A DNA stretch of 52,418 nt. Source: an uncultured Eubacteriales bacterium (GTDB lineage Bacteria > Bacillota > Clostridia > Oscillospirales > Oscillospiraceae). This document shows, one piece after another, positions 42,391-48,797 of the stretch. Within the stretch, counting starts at the first letter, position 1. Each line of letters begins with the position of its first letter. The translations under genes were made by a program, and so were the position numbers. The DNA lies in the NCBI GenBank assembly GCA_900549705.1, contig URPI01000001.1, positions 1 through 52,418 of the forward strand, given 5' to 3'. Below the pieces are notes generated by a model that saw only the letters and a program-made list of their open reading frames with translations, searched no databases and was not told where the DNA came from.

Positions 42391-43061
42391 TCCTTTTTCA
42401 CCGCCTTATAGCCCAGACCCCGGACGGATTCTACGGAGAACTCATCCCAGCCCTCAAACCGCTTGCGCAGCCGTCCCACATGGACGGTAACGGTCTCCCA
42501 GCCGGTTTCGCAGTCCATGCCCCAGATTTCATCCATGAGCTGAATGCGGGTGAATATCTTGCCGGGGTAGGACAGCAGCTTATACAGCAGCAGGAACTCC
42601 TTTTGGGGCAGCTCCTGGGTCTGGCCGGGACGGGAGACGGTGAAGGAATCGTAGTCCAGCACCACATCTCCAATGACAATGCGCCGGTCATTGGCGATTT
42701 TGGCGCGGCGCAGCAGCGCTTTGATGCGAAGCAGCATTTCCTCCTCGTCCACAGGCTTGGTAATGTAATCGTCCGTTCCCACCAGGAAGCCCTTATGCTT
42801 GTCTGTTGGCAGCTGCTTGGCGGACACCATCAAAATGGGCAGATTACTGTTGCCCGCCCGGATGGTTTCGGTAAAGGCATAGCCGTCCATCCGGGGCATC
42901 ATCACATCCAGTACCACCAGGTCGATATGTTCTTTTTCCAGAATGTCCAGGGCATCCTGGCCATCCACGGCAACGGTAACGTGGTAGCCCGCGCCCTCCA
43001 GGATTGCCTTCATCAACAGCCGCGTATTTTTATCATCATCCGCAACCAGAATGTTGACCAT
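42387..43061 (-). CDS. OmpR-family response regulator of the lipid operon
   Basis: The 224-residue product has a receiver domain with the acidic cluster ADDD, phosphoacceptor Asp52 (VVLDVMMP) and Lys in YITKPV, and a winged-helix C-terminal domain (about 125-222; LPQKEFLLLYKLLS, TVTVHVGRLRKRF, VRGLGYKAV). The ATG at 43061 has GAGGTGA upstream and starts with MVNILVADDD; the longer frame to 43487 crosses the next control region and is not supported. It is the first gene of the four-gene operon, so it may regulate its own lipid enzymes. Confidence 0.94.
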   Translation of the reverse strand: MVNILVADDDKNTRLLMKAILEGAGYHVTVAVDGQDALDILEKEHIDLVVLDVMMPRMDGYAFTETIRAGNSNLPILMVSAKQLPTDKHKGFLVGTDDYITKPVDEEEMLLRIKALLRRAKIANDRRIVIGDVVLDYDSFTVSRPGQTQELPQKEFLLLYKLLSYPGKIFTRIQLMDEIWGMDCETGWETVTVHVGRLRKRFEGWDEFSVESVRGLGYKAVKKE

Positions 43062-43087
43062 ACTGTTCACCTCATTCTTCTCCGTAT

Positions 43088-43117
43088 ACAATAATGCAAT
43101 ATCTCTATTTTCGTCAA
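43088..43117 (-). promoter_or_regulatory. Promoter of the regulator-kinase-plsY operon
   Basis: On the minus strand TTGACG (43117-43112) is followed after 17-18 bp by TTATTG/TATTGT. Two GTATAC hexamers flank the element (about 43118-43123 and 43084-43089), which could form part of an operator. Confidence 0.55.
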
Positions 43118-43254
43118 GTATACACTGCCAAAATAAACCGAAACAAAACAGGCAGAGCCGCTTGCCAATGACGCTGCGGACATGGCACAAATCCATCGGT
43201 TCCCTACCCCGCCCGGTGACGAGACTGCTCAAAACCGGTTTGTACACGCCCACC

Positions 43255-43282
43255 GGGTCGACTGGCAGTCGCCCCCCTACAG
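43255..43282 (-). repeat. Type A palindrome, right end upstream of the cobalamin promoter
   Basis: GGGTCGACT, GGC, AGTCGCCCC followed by CCTACAG has the type A form with one stem mismatch. Its left partner is not seen. The rest of 43124-43329 holds no gene. Confidence 0.65.
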
Positions 43283-43329
43283 ATGCCCTTGCAACGAACC
43301 ATTGTTTGGCGGCAATACCGCCCACTTTC

Positions 43330-43358
43330 TTGACAAACGAGCGAAATTGGCGTATCAT
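43330..43358 (+). promoter_or_regulatory. Promoter of the cobalamin operon
   Basis: A perfect TTGACA (43330-43335) and TATCAT (43353-43358) are 17 bp apart. Transcription should start near 43365, just before the riboswitch. Confidence 0.8.
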
Positions 43359-43374
43359 ATTTCTGTCAAAGCCA

Positions 43375-43555
43375 GAGTGCCCTCTGCGCCGGTCGGGCGT
43401 TGGGGGAGAATAGACAATCCGGTGCAACTCCGGAACGGTACCGCCACTGTAAGTGCAGAGGTCAGGAGCAGGACGAAAGTCAGCCATTGGGGCTACCCCC
43501 GAGAAGGCGCTCTCCGCCGCGGATGCACAAGTCAGGAGACCTGCTCCGGTTTGCC
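43375..43555 (+). ncRNA. Cobalamin riboswitch
   Basis: The leader has the conserved cobalamin-riboswitch blocks: GGGGGAGAATAGAC, CCGGTGCAACTCCGG, the B12-box-related CCGCCACTGTAAGTGC, GTCAGGAGCAGG and AGTCAGGAGACCTGC. AGAGTGCCCTCTGC near 43374 begins the closing stem. The element is followed by a Rho-independent terminator (43609-43641) before cbiA, so B12 binding should stop transcription of the operon. Confidence 0.94.
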
Positions 43556-43608
43556 GCCTTTTCCCGGAAATTGGAAAATGCGGTATTTTTGCCTGCGGAA
43601 ATACGGCT

Positions 43609-43641
43609 GCGGCAGTCCCATTGTTGGGCTGCCGCTTTTTT
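43609..43641 (+). terminator. Riboswitch-controlled terminator before cbiA
   Basis: GCGGCAGTCCCA (43609-43620) pairs with TGGGCTGCCGC (43625-43635) around a TTGT loop and is followed by TTTTTTATTT. It ends 14 nt before the cbiA start and is the expression platform of the riboswitch. Confidence 0.88.
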
Positions 43642-43654
43642 ATTTGGAGGAATT

Positions 43655-44998
43655 ATGGCAACACCCCGTTTTATGCTGGCCGGGCAAAGCAGCGGCTGCG
43701 GAAAAACCACCGTCACCTGTGCCGTTCTGCAAGCCCTGGTGAACCGCGGCCTGCAAGTGGGCGCATTCAAATGCGGCCCGGACTACATCGACCCCATGTT
43801 TCACAGCCGGGTTATTGGCGCAAAAGCCCGGAACCTGGATCTGCATTTTTTCAGCGAAAACACGCTGCGCTGTCTGCTGGCACAAAACGCCGCCGACCGG
43901 GATGTGAGCGTGATTGAGGGGGTCATGGGCTACTACGACGGTGCCGGTCTGACCAGCGAAAAAGCCAGCTCCTATGAAGTTGCCAAGGTCAGCCGCACCC
44001 CTGTGGTGCTGGTGGTCAATGCCCGAGGTGCTGCTCTGTCCCTGCTTCCGGTGATTCAGGGCTTTCTGCATTTCCGCGCGTCTTCCGGCATCCGGGGCGT
44101 GATTCTCAACCAGTGTACCGCCATGACCTATGGGGCGCTGAAGCCCTGCATTGAGGCTCAGTGCGGCATCCGGTGCTATGGCTTTCTCCCCCGGGTAGCC
44201 GAGGCGGAGGTGGGCAGCCGCCATCTGGGGCTTATCACTGCGGACGAGGTGGCCGATTTGCAGGAGAAAATGCAGAAATTGGCCGCTCAGGCAGAAAAAT
44301 CCATTGATTTGGATGGGCTGCTTGCCCTGAGCCAAGAAGCACCCCCGCTGGATTACGAGCCCATCGTTATTTCTGCGAAAGACCCCATCCGGGTGGCGGT
44401 GGCGCGGGACAACGCCTTCTGCTTTTACTATGAGGACAGCCTGGATGCCCTGCGGCAAATGGGGGCAGAGCTGGTAGAATTCAGTCCCCTGCGCGACTGT
44501 GCCCTGCCAAAGCATATCCACGGGCTTTACCTGGGGGGCGGCTATCCCGAGCTGTACGCAGCAGGGCTGGCCGCGAACAAAACAATGCTGCACAATATCC
44601 GGGCAGCGCTGGAAAGCAGGCTGCCCTGCATTGCGGAGTGCGGCGGCTTTATGTACCTGACGGAGAAAATCGGAGAAGAAAAAATGGTGGGCTTCCTGCC
44701 GGGGCAATGCTTTGACACCGGCAAGCTCACCCGCTTTGGCTATGTGACCCTGACAGCCAACAAAGATAATCTTCTGTGTGATACCGGGGGCAGCATCTCC
44801 GCCCACGAATTTCACCACTGGGACTGCACCAGTCCCGGCGAAGACTTCACCGCCACAAAATCCGCCGGCAAACAGTGGCCGTGCATCGTTGCCACGGATA
44901 GCCTGTACGCCGGTTACCCTCACTTCCATTTTTATTCCAATCTCCACTTTTTAGAGCATTTTTATGGGAAATGCGCGGATTTCGGTAAATCCCTGTAG
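43655..44998 (+). CDS. cbiA: Cobyrinate a,c-diamide synthase (CbiA)
   Basis: CbiA amidates the a- and c-carboxylates of cobyrinic acid with glutamine and ATP. The 447-residue product has an N-terminal ATPase domain with GQSSGCGKTTVT (P-loop-like) and KCGPDYIDPMFH, and a C-terminal triad glutaminase with the nucleophile Cys in CIAECGGFMYL. The ATG at 43655 has TTTGGAGG upstream; the frame is open back to 43400 through the riboswitch, which is not coding. The final codons and the TAG stop (44996-44998) lie inside the left end of a type A repeat (CCTGTAGGGG), so the present C-terminus was set by that element. It is the first gene of the operon. Confidence 0.95.
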   Translation: MATPRFMLAGQSSGCGKTTVTCAVLQALVNRGLQVGAFKCGPDYIDPMFHSRVIGAKARNLDLHFFSENTLRCLLAQNAADRDVSVIEGVMGYYDGAGLTSEKASSYEVAKVSRTPVVLVVNARGAALSLLPVIQGFLHFRASSGIRGVILNQCTAMTYGALKPCIEAQCGIRCYGFLPRVAEAEVGSRHLGLITADEVADLQEKMQKLAAQAEKSIDLDGLLALSQEAPPLDYEPIVISAKDPIRVAVARDNAFCFYYEDSLDALRQMGAELVEFSPLRDCALPKHIHGLYLGGGYPELYAAGLAANKTMLHNIRAALESRLPCIAECGGFMYLTEKIGEEKMVGFLPGQCFDTGKLTRFGYVTLTANKDNLLCDTGGSISAHEFHHWDCTSPGEDFTATKSAGKQWPCIVATDSLYAGYPHFHFYSNLHFLEHFYGKCADFGKSL

Positions 44999-45163
44999 GG
45001 GTCGACTAGTAGTCGACCCGGCACAGAGCACCCCGAAGGGGCGCTTTGTGCTGCGGGCGGATGCTATCCGCCCCTACGGTTCGAGTGGGGAAGCGCCACC
45101 ATTCATTTAACCGCTCTGTTGCGCAAGCGGGCGGGTCGACATACTCGTCGACCCCTACAGAGA
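44993..45163 (+). repeat. Type A-bounded unit 1 (GTCGAC stem) after cbiA
   Basis: The left end CTGTAGGGG plus GGGTCGACT/AGTCGACCC (44993-45019) and the right end GGGTCGAC/GTCGACCC plus CCTACAG (45132-45160) are inverted copies of one stem class. Between them lie a GCACAGAGC...GCTTTGTGC hairpin and an internal palindrome of a different class (45054-45077). The segment after it (GGTTCGAGTGGGGAAGC...ACCATTCAT) recurs in diverged form at 46755-46800. Confidence 0.78.
45054..45077 (-). repeat. Type A palindrome (GGGCGGAT stem), internal
   Basis: GGGCGGAT, GCT, ATCCGCCC followed by CCTAC is identical in stem and loop to 28150-28168 and one base different from 45270-45294. Confidence 0.75.
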
Positions 45164-45201
45164 CGTGTGCAAAATCGGGCATATACCATTCAGCGGACGA
45201 C

Positions 45202-45267
45202 ACCCTCTCAGTCAGCCCGTTCGGGCTGCCAGCTCTCCCAGAGGGAGAGCCGAGGGCGCTTCGCGCC
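45202..45267 (+). repeat. Type B fragment upstream of cbiD
   Basis: CCCTCTCAGTCAGCC is followed by CGTTCGGGCT, GCCAGCTCTCCCAGAGGGAGAGCC and GGCGCTTCGCGCC. Apart from compensating changes in the stem it repeats positions 1-54. Confidence 0.72.
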
Positions 45268-45269
45268 AC

Positions 45270-45295
45270 GGGCGGATGCGATCCGCCCCTACAGT
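45270..45295 (-). repeat. Type A palindrome immediately before the cbiD ribosome-binding site
   Basis: GGGCGGAT, GCG, ATCCGCCC followed by CCTACAG. It ends about 12 nt before AAAAGGAG. The whole 44999-45328 interval between cbiA and cbiD consists of such repeats. Confidence 0.72.
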
Positions 45296-45328
45296 CCACT
45301 TATACAAAAGGAGAACCCACAACGGGCA

Positions 45329-46462
45329 ATGACATCGATGGAACAGTTTATTGAGAAGGACGGCAAGCGCCTCCGGCTGGGCTACACCACCGGCTCCTGC
45401 GCCGCTGCCGCTGCAAAGGCTGCCGCCTGGATGCTGCTGACCGGGCGGCGCAAATCCACTGTGGCGCTGGACACCCCCAAGGGCATCCATTTGGAGCTGC
45501 CGGTAGAGGACATTTGCCAGGGGGAGGACACCGTGTCCTGCGCCATTCGCAAGGACGGGGGCGACGACCCGGACATCACCAGCGGCACCCTTATTTATGC
45601 CGCCGTCACCCGGACGGACAGCCCTGCCATTGTCATCGACGGCGGCAAGGGAGTGGGACGGGTCACCAAGCGGGGGCTGGATCAGCCGGTGGGCAACGCC
45701 GCCATCAATTCCGTGCCCCGGCAAATGATTGAAGAAAATCTGCGTCAGGTCTGCCGGTTGTGCGACTATCCCGGGGGCTTGCAGGTGATTATCTCCGTCC
45801 CCCAGGGGGAAATGCTGGCGCAAAAAACCTTTAACCCCCGGCTGGGCATTGTGGGCGGCATCTCGATTTTGGGAACCACCGGCATTGTAGAGCCTATGAG
45901 CGAGGAGGCGCTGGTGCAGACCATCCATGTGGAGCTGAACCAGAAGCGCACCGCAGGAGACTATGTGCTGCTTACCCCAGGCAACTACGGCTCTGAATTT
46001 ATCCGGGGGGAGATGGGACTGGACATGAATCTGGCGGTTCAGACCTCTAATTTTATCGGGGACTCCCTGGATACCTGCCGCAGCTTGGGCTTTTCCGGCG
46101 CATTGCTCATCGGTCACATCGGCAAGCTGGTGAAGCTGGCAGGGGGCATGATGAACACCCACTCCAAATACGGCGACTGCCGCATGGACATTCTTGCCGC
46201 CCATGCCGGTATGGCAGGGGTGCGCCCCGCCCGGATTGCTGAAATCATGGATTGCGCCGCCTGTGACGACGCAGTGCGGATTCTCCGGGAGGAGAGGCAG
46301 GACGATGCCGTTCTGAAAAGTGTGACGGAAAAGGTGATGTTCCACTTGCAGCACCGGGCCGGGGACATGGAAATGGGCGTGATTATCTTCTCGAAGGAAT
46401 ATGGCATTCTGGGAGAAAGCCCCAACGCCCGGGCGCTGTTAAAGAAGATTTTGGAACAGTGA
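45329..46462 (+). CDS. cbiD: Cobalt-precorrin-5B C1-methyltransferase (CbiD)
   Basis: CbiD methylates C1 of the corrin ring with SAM in the anaerobic pathway. The 377-residue product starts with LRLGYTTGSCAAAAAKAAA, the hallmark of the family, and has GGKGVGRVTKRGLDQPVGNAAINSVPR, GGISILGTTGIVEPMSE and HIGKLVKLAGGMMNTHSKYGD. The ATG at 45329 is the first after AAAAGGAG (45306-45313), but the spacing of about 15 nt is long; ATG 45338 is the alternative. The frame runs upstream to 45119 through repeats, and those residues are not homologous to CbiD. Confidence 0.94.
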   Translation: MTSMEQFIEKDGKRLRLGYTTGSCAAAAAKAAAWMLLTGRRKSTVALDTPKGIHLELPVEDICQGEDTVSCAIRKDGGDDPDITSGTLIYAAVTRTDSPAIVIDGGKGVGRVTKRGLDQPVGNAAINSVPRQMIEENLRQVCRLCDYPGGLQVIISVPQGEMLAQKTFNPRLGIVGGISILGTTGIVEPMSEEALVQTIHVELNQKRTAGDYVLLTPGNYGSEFIRGEMGLDMNLAVQTSNFIGDSLDTCRSLGFSGALLIGHIGKLVKLAGGMMNTHSKYGDCRMDILAAHAGMAGVRPARIAEIMDCAACDDAVRILREERQDDAVLKSVTEKVMFHLQHRAGDMEMGVIIFSKEYGILGESPNARALLKKILEQ

Positions 46463-46482
46463 GTTGGGCACGTTGTGCTCAA

Positions 46483-46757
46483 CTGTAGGGGAGGTTTAGC
46501 CTCCCGCAAACCTGGATTTTGGGAAGTGCACAAACAAGCATACTCGCCCACTGTAGGGGTCGCCAACTTGGCGACCCGAGCGGCGCAGCCGCCTCGGCTC
46601 CCCTGAAAGGGGAGCTGCTGAGCGAAGCGAAGCTGAGGGGTTTTCATGCTCAGTTGACGCACAAACCCCTCCGGTTTCGCTAACGCTCAACCACCTCCCC
46701 TTCCAGGGGAGGCAGGGGCACTTCGTGCCAGCGGGAGGCTAAGAGCCTCCCCTACGG
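46483..46757 (+). repeat. Type A-bounded unit 2 (GGAGG stem)
   Basis: The left end is CTGTAGGGGAGG with stem partner CCTCCCG (46483-46506) and the right end is GCGGGAGGCT with AGCCTCCCCTAC (46731-46755). Both ends use the GGGAGG/CCTCCC stem class. Unit 3 starts inside it, so the two are interlocked. Confidence 0.72.
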
Positions 46758-46836
46758 TTCGATCGGGAAGCCAGTACCATTCATCAAAGCGCTCTGCTGC
46801 GTGGGGCTTCGGGTCGCCAGGTTGGCGACCCCTACA
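46551..46836 (+). repeat. Type A-bounded unit 3 (GTCGCC stem), interlocked with unit 2
   Basis: The left end is CTGTAGGGGTCGCCAA with TTGGCGACCC (46551-46577); the right end is GGGTCGCCA with TTGGCGACCCCTACA (46811-46836). It uses the same stem class as the pair at 12787 and 13199. Its right end lies about 16 nt before the cbiF ribosome-binding site. Confidence 0.75.
46592..46732 (-). repeat. Type B hairpin element, complete copy before cbiF
   Basis: It runs from CCTCGGCTCCCCTGAAAGG to GGGGAGGCAGGGGCACTTCG, with inner arms GAGGGGTT and AACCCCTCC. Read in reverse complement it follows the same block order as the copy inside cbiG, with a different central loop. Confidence 0.75.
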
Positions 46837-46866
46837 ATCTACATAAACAAAAAAGGAGAAACTTAT

Positions 46867-47625
46867 ATGGTTCATTTTGTTGGAGCTGGGTCAGGTGCCA
46901 TTGACCTGATTACCGTCCGGGGCGCAAAGCTTCTGGGACAGGCGGATGTGGTGATTTATGCCGGAAGCCTGGTCAATCCCGGCTTGCTGCAGGAATACTG
47001 CCGCCCGGAATGTGAAATTCACGACAGCGCCCGCATGACGCTGGAAGAAGTGATTGCCGTGATTCAGGCGGCAGAACAGGCGGGCAAAACCACCGTCCGG
47101 CTTCACACCGGCGATTCCAGCATTTATGGTGCAGTGCATGAGCAGTTTGTGGAGCTGGAAAAGCTGGGCATCGCCTATGACGTATGCCCCGGTGTCAGCG
47201 CCTTCTGCGGGGCGGCGGCCTCTCTGCGGGCGGAGTATACCCTGCCCGAGGTCAGCCAGACCGTGATTATCACCCGGGCGGCGGGACGCACCCCCGTCCC
47301 GGCGGGGCAGTCCATCCGGGAGCTGGCTGCCCACCGTGCCACCATGGTGCTGTTCCTCAGCACAAGTCTGACAGAAAAGCTACAGGAGGATTTGCTGGCT
47401 GGCGGCTACCCTGCCGCCACCCCCGCCGCCATTGTGTATAAGGCCACCTGGCCGGAGGAAAAAATCTTCCGCACCACCCTGGAGCATCTCCATGAGACGG
47501 TGACGGAAAACGGCCTGACCAAAACCAGCCTGATTGTGGTGGGTGACTGCCTGGGCGACCAGGTGATTCGCTCCCTATTGTATCATCCCGGCTTCACCAC
47601 CGAATTCCGGGAGGCAACCCAGTGA
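46867..47625 (+). CDS. cbiF: Cobalt-precorrin-4 C11-methyltransferase (CbiF/CobM)
   Basis: CbiF adds the C11 methyl group with SAM during corrin ring synthesis. The 252-residue product has the tetrapyrrole methylase fold: VHFVGAGSGAIDLITVRGAKLL at the N-terminus, VVIYAGSLVNPGLL, the SAM site HTGDSSIYGAV, and PGVSAFCGAAASLRAEYTLPEVSQTVIITRAAGRTPVP, which is the signature that separates C11 from other corrin methylases. AAAAAGGAG precedes ATG 46867. Its stop overlaps the cbiG start (GTGA). Confidence 0.95.
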   Translation: MVHFVGAGSGAIDLITVRGAKLLGQADVVIYAGSLVNPGLLQEYCRPECEIHDSARMTLEEVIAVIQAAEQAGKTTVRLHTGDSSIYGAVHEQFVELEKLGIAYDVCPGVSAFCGAAASLRAEYTLPEVSQTVIITRAAGRTPVPAGQSIRELAAHRATMVLFLSTSLTEKLQEDLLAGGYPAATPAAIVYKATWPEEKIFRTTLEHLHETVTENGLTKTSLIVVGDCLGDQVIRSLLYHPGFTTEFREATQ

Positions 47626-48797
47626 CCGCCATTATCGCCTTTAGCCGCACCGGCTGCGGCACCGCCCGGCGCGTTGCGGCGATTTTGCAGGAAGATGCCA
47701 CGGCGCGAAGCGCCCTTGCCTCCCCTGAAAGGGGAGGTGGCCGAGCGAACGCGAGGCCGGAGGGGTTATCCTGTATTCAAGAAGAAAACCCCTCAGTCAG
47801 CCTTGCCGGTTCCGAAGTGCCGTCAAGTCTGCCAGCTCCCCTTTCAGGGGAGCCACATATCGTGCTGTATGCGCCCCAGCGGATTGCACAGCCCCCCTTT
47901 GCCCCCATCACAAAGCCCTTTCGGGAATTTTATGGGGAACTGTTTCAAGCGCATTCTGCCCTGATTTTTGTGGGCAGCGTGGGCATTGCGGTGCGGGAGA
48001 TTGCGCCCCATGTCCGCAGCAAGGCCACCGACCCGGCGGTGATTTCCCTGGATGAATTGGGAAAGTTTGTGATTCCCATTCTCTCCGGTCACATCGGCGG
48101 TGCCAATGCCCTGGCAGCCCGGCTGGCGGATGCCCTGGGGGCAACCCCGGTGATTACCACCGCCACCGACATCAACCACCGCTTCAGCGTGGACACCTGG
48201 GCAACCTGCCATGGCTGCGCCATCAGCAGTCTCGCGGCGGCAAAGCAAATTTCCGCCGCCGTGTTGGAGGGAGATGTCCCCCTTTGCGCCGATTTCCCCC
48301 TGCCGGAAGCGCTGCCCACGGGCTTGACCCCCGGGCAGTCCGGCACGCTGGGCATCTTCCTGGGCTATCACAAGTGCTGCCCCTTTGACACCACCCTGCG
48401 GCTAACCCCCAAGGTGCTGCACCTGGGCATCGGCTGCCGCCGGGGGATCGCAAAGGAGCAGATTGCCCAGGCGGTGCAGGAGGCGCTGGCGCAGGAGAAT
48501 CTGGACATTCAGGCCGTGGCCTGTGCCGCTTCCATTGACCTGAAAGCGGACGAGCAGGGGTTACTGGACTATTGCGCCCAGCAGCGCATTCCGGTGTCCT
48601 TTTATTCCGCCGAGGTGCTGCGTGCCATCCCCGGGCAGTTCAGCGGGTCGGAATTTGTTGCCTCCGTGACCGGGGTGGACTGCGTGTGTGAGCGGGCTGC
48701 CCTGGTGGGGGCGCAGCAGTTGATTGTAAAAAAATATGCCCGGGACGGCGTAACCGTTGCCGTGGCGCTGGAAAATTGGGAGGTTCACTTTGGGTAA
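47622..48797 (+). CDS. cbiG: Cobalt-precorrin-5A hydrolase (CbiG) with repeat-derived insertion
   Basis: CbiG opens the ring lactone of cobalt-precorrin-5A, releasing acetaldehyde. The product is 391 aa, starting at GTG 47622. The N-terminal domain (IIAFSRTGCGTARRVAAIL ... HIVLYAPQR) is split after residue 26 by about 52 residues encoded by a type B repeat (47700-47855), which are rich in Pro, Ser, Glu and Gly and have no CbiG counterpart. The rest is normal: SALIFVGSVGIAVREIAPHV, GKFVIPILSGHIGGANALAARLA and the C-terminal domain LHLGIGCRRGIAKEQI. The frame is intact because the insert is a multiple of three without stops. Whether the enzyme still works is not known; the insert falls at a probable surface loop. 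Confidence 0.93.
   Translation: MTAIIAFSRTGCGTARRVAAILQEDATARSALASPERGGGRANARPEGLSCIQEENPSVSLAGSEVPSSLPAPLSGEPHIVLYAPQRIAQPPFAPITKPFREFYGELFQAHSALIFVGSVGIAVREIAPHVRSKATDPAVISLDELGKFVIPILSGHIGGANALAARLADALGATPVITTATDINHRFSVDTWATCHGCAISSLAAAKQISAAVLEGDVPLCADFPLPEALPTGLTPGQSGTLGIFLGYHKCCPFDTTLRLTPKVLHLGIGCRRGIAKEQIAQAVQEALAQENLDIQAVACAASIDLKADEQGLLDYCAQQRIPVSFYSAEVLRAIPGQFSGSEFVASVTGVDCVCERAALVGAQQLIVKKYARDGVTVAVALENWEVHFG
47700..47855 (+). repeat. Type B hairpin element inside cbiG, in frame
   Basis: The blocks are GGCGCGAAGCGCC, GCCTCCCCTGAAAGGGGAGG, GGAGGGGTT, AACCCCTCAGTCAGCC, GGTTCCGAAGTGCCGTCAAG and GCCAGCTCCCCTTTCAGGGG. The order is that of the intergenic type B copies at 12872-13121 and 46592-46732 (both inverted) and of the fragments at 1 and 45202. 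At 156 bp it equals 52 codons and contains no stop in the cbiG frame. Confidence 0.85.

Noticed and set aside
43400..43654. N-terminal extension of cbiA
   Set aside because: The region is the cobalamin riboswitch and its terminator; the ribosome-binding site is at 43646-43650.
45119..45328. N-terminal extension of cbiD through upstream DNA
   Set aside because: The DNA consists of type A and type B repeats, the residues are not CbiD-like, and AAAAGGAG lies at 45306-45313.
44993..46836. CRISPR array
   Set aside because: The repeats are palindromes of different stem sequence, irregularly spaced and in both orientations; there are no regular spacers and no cas genes.
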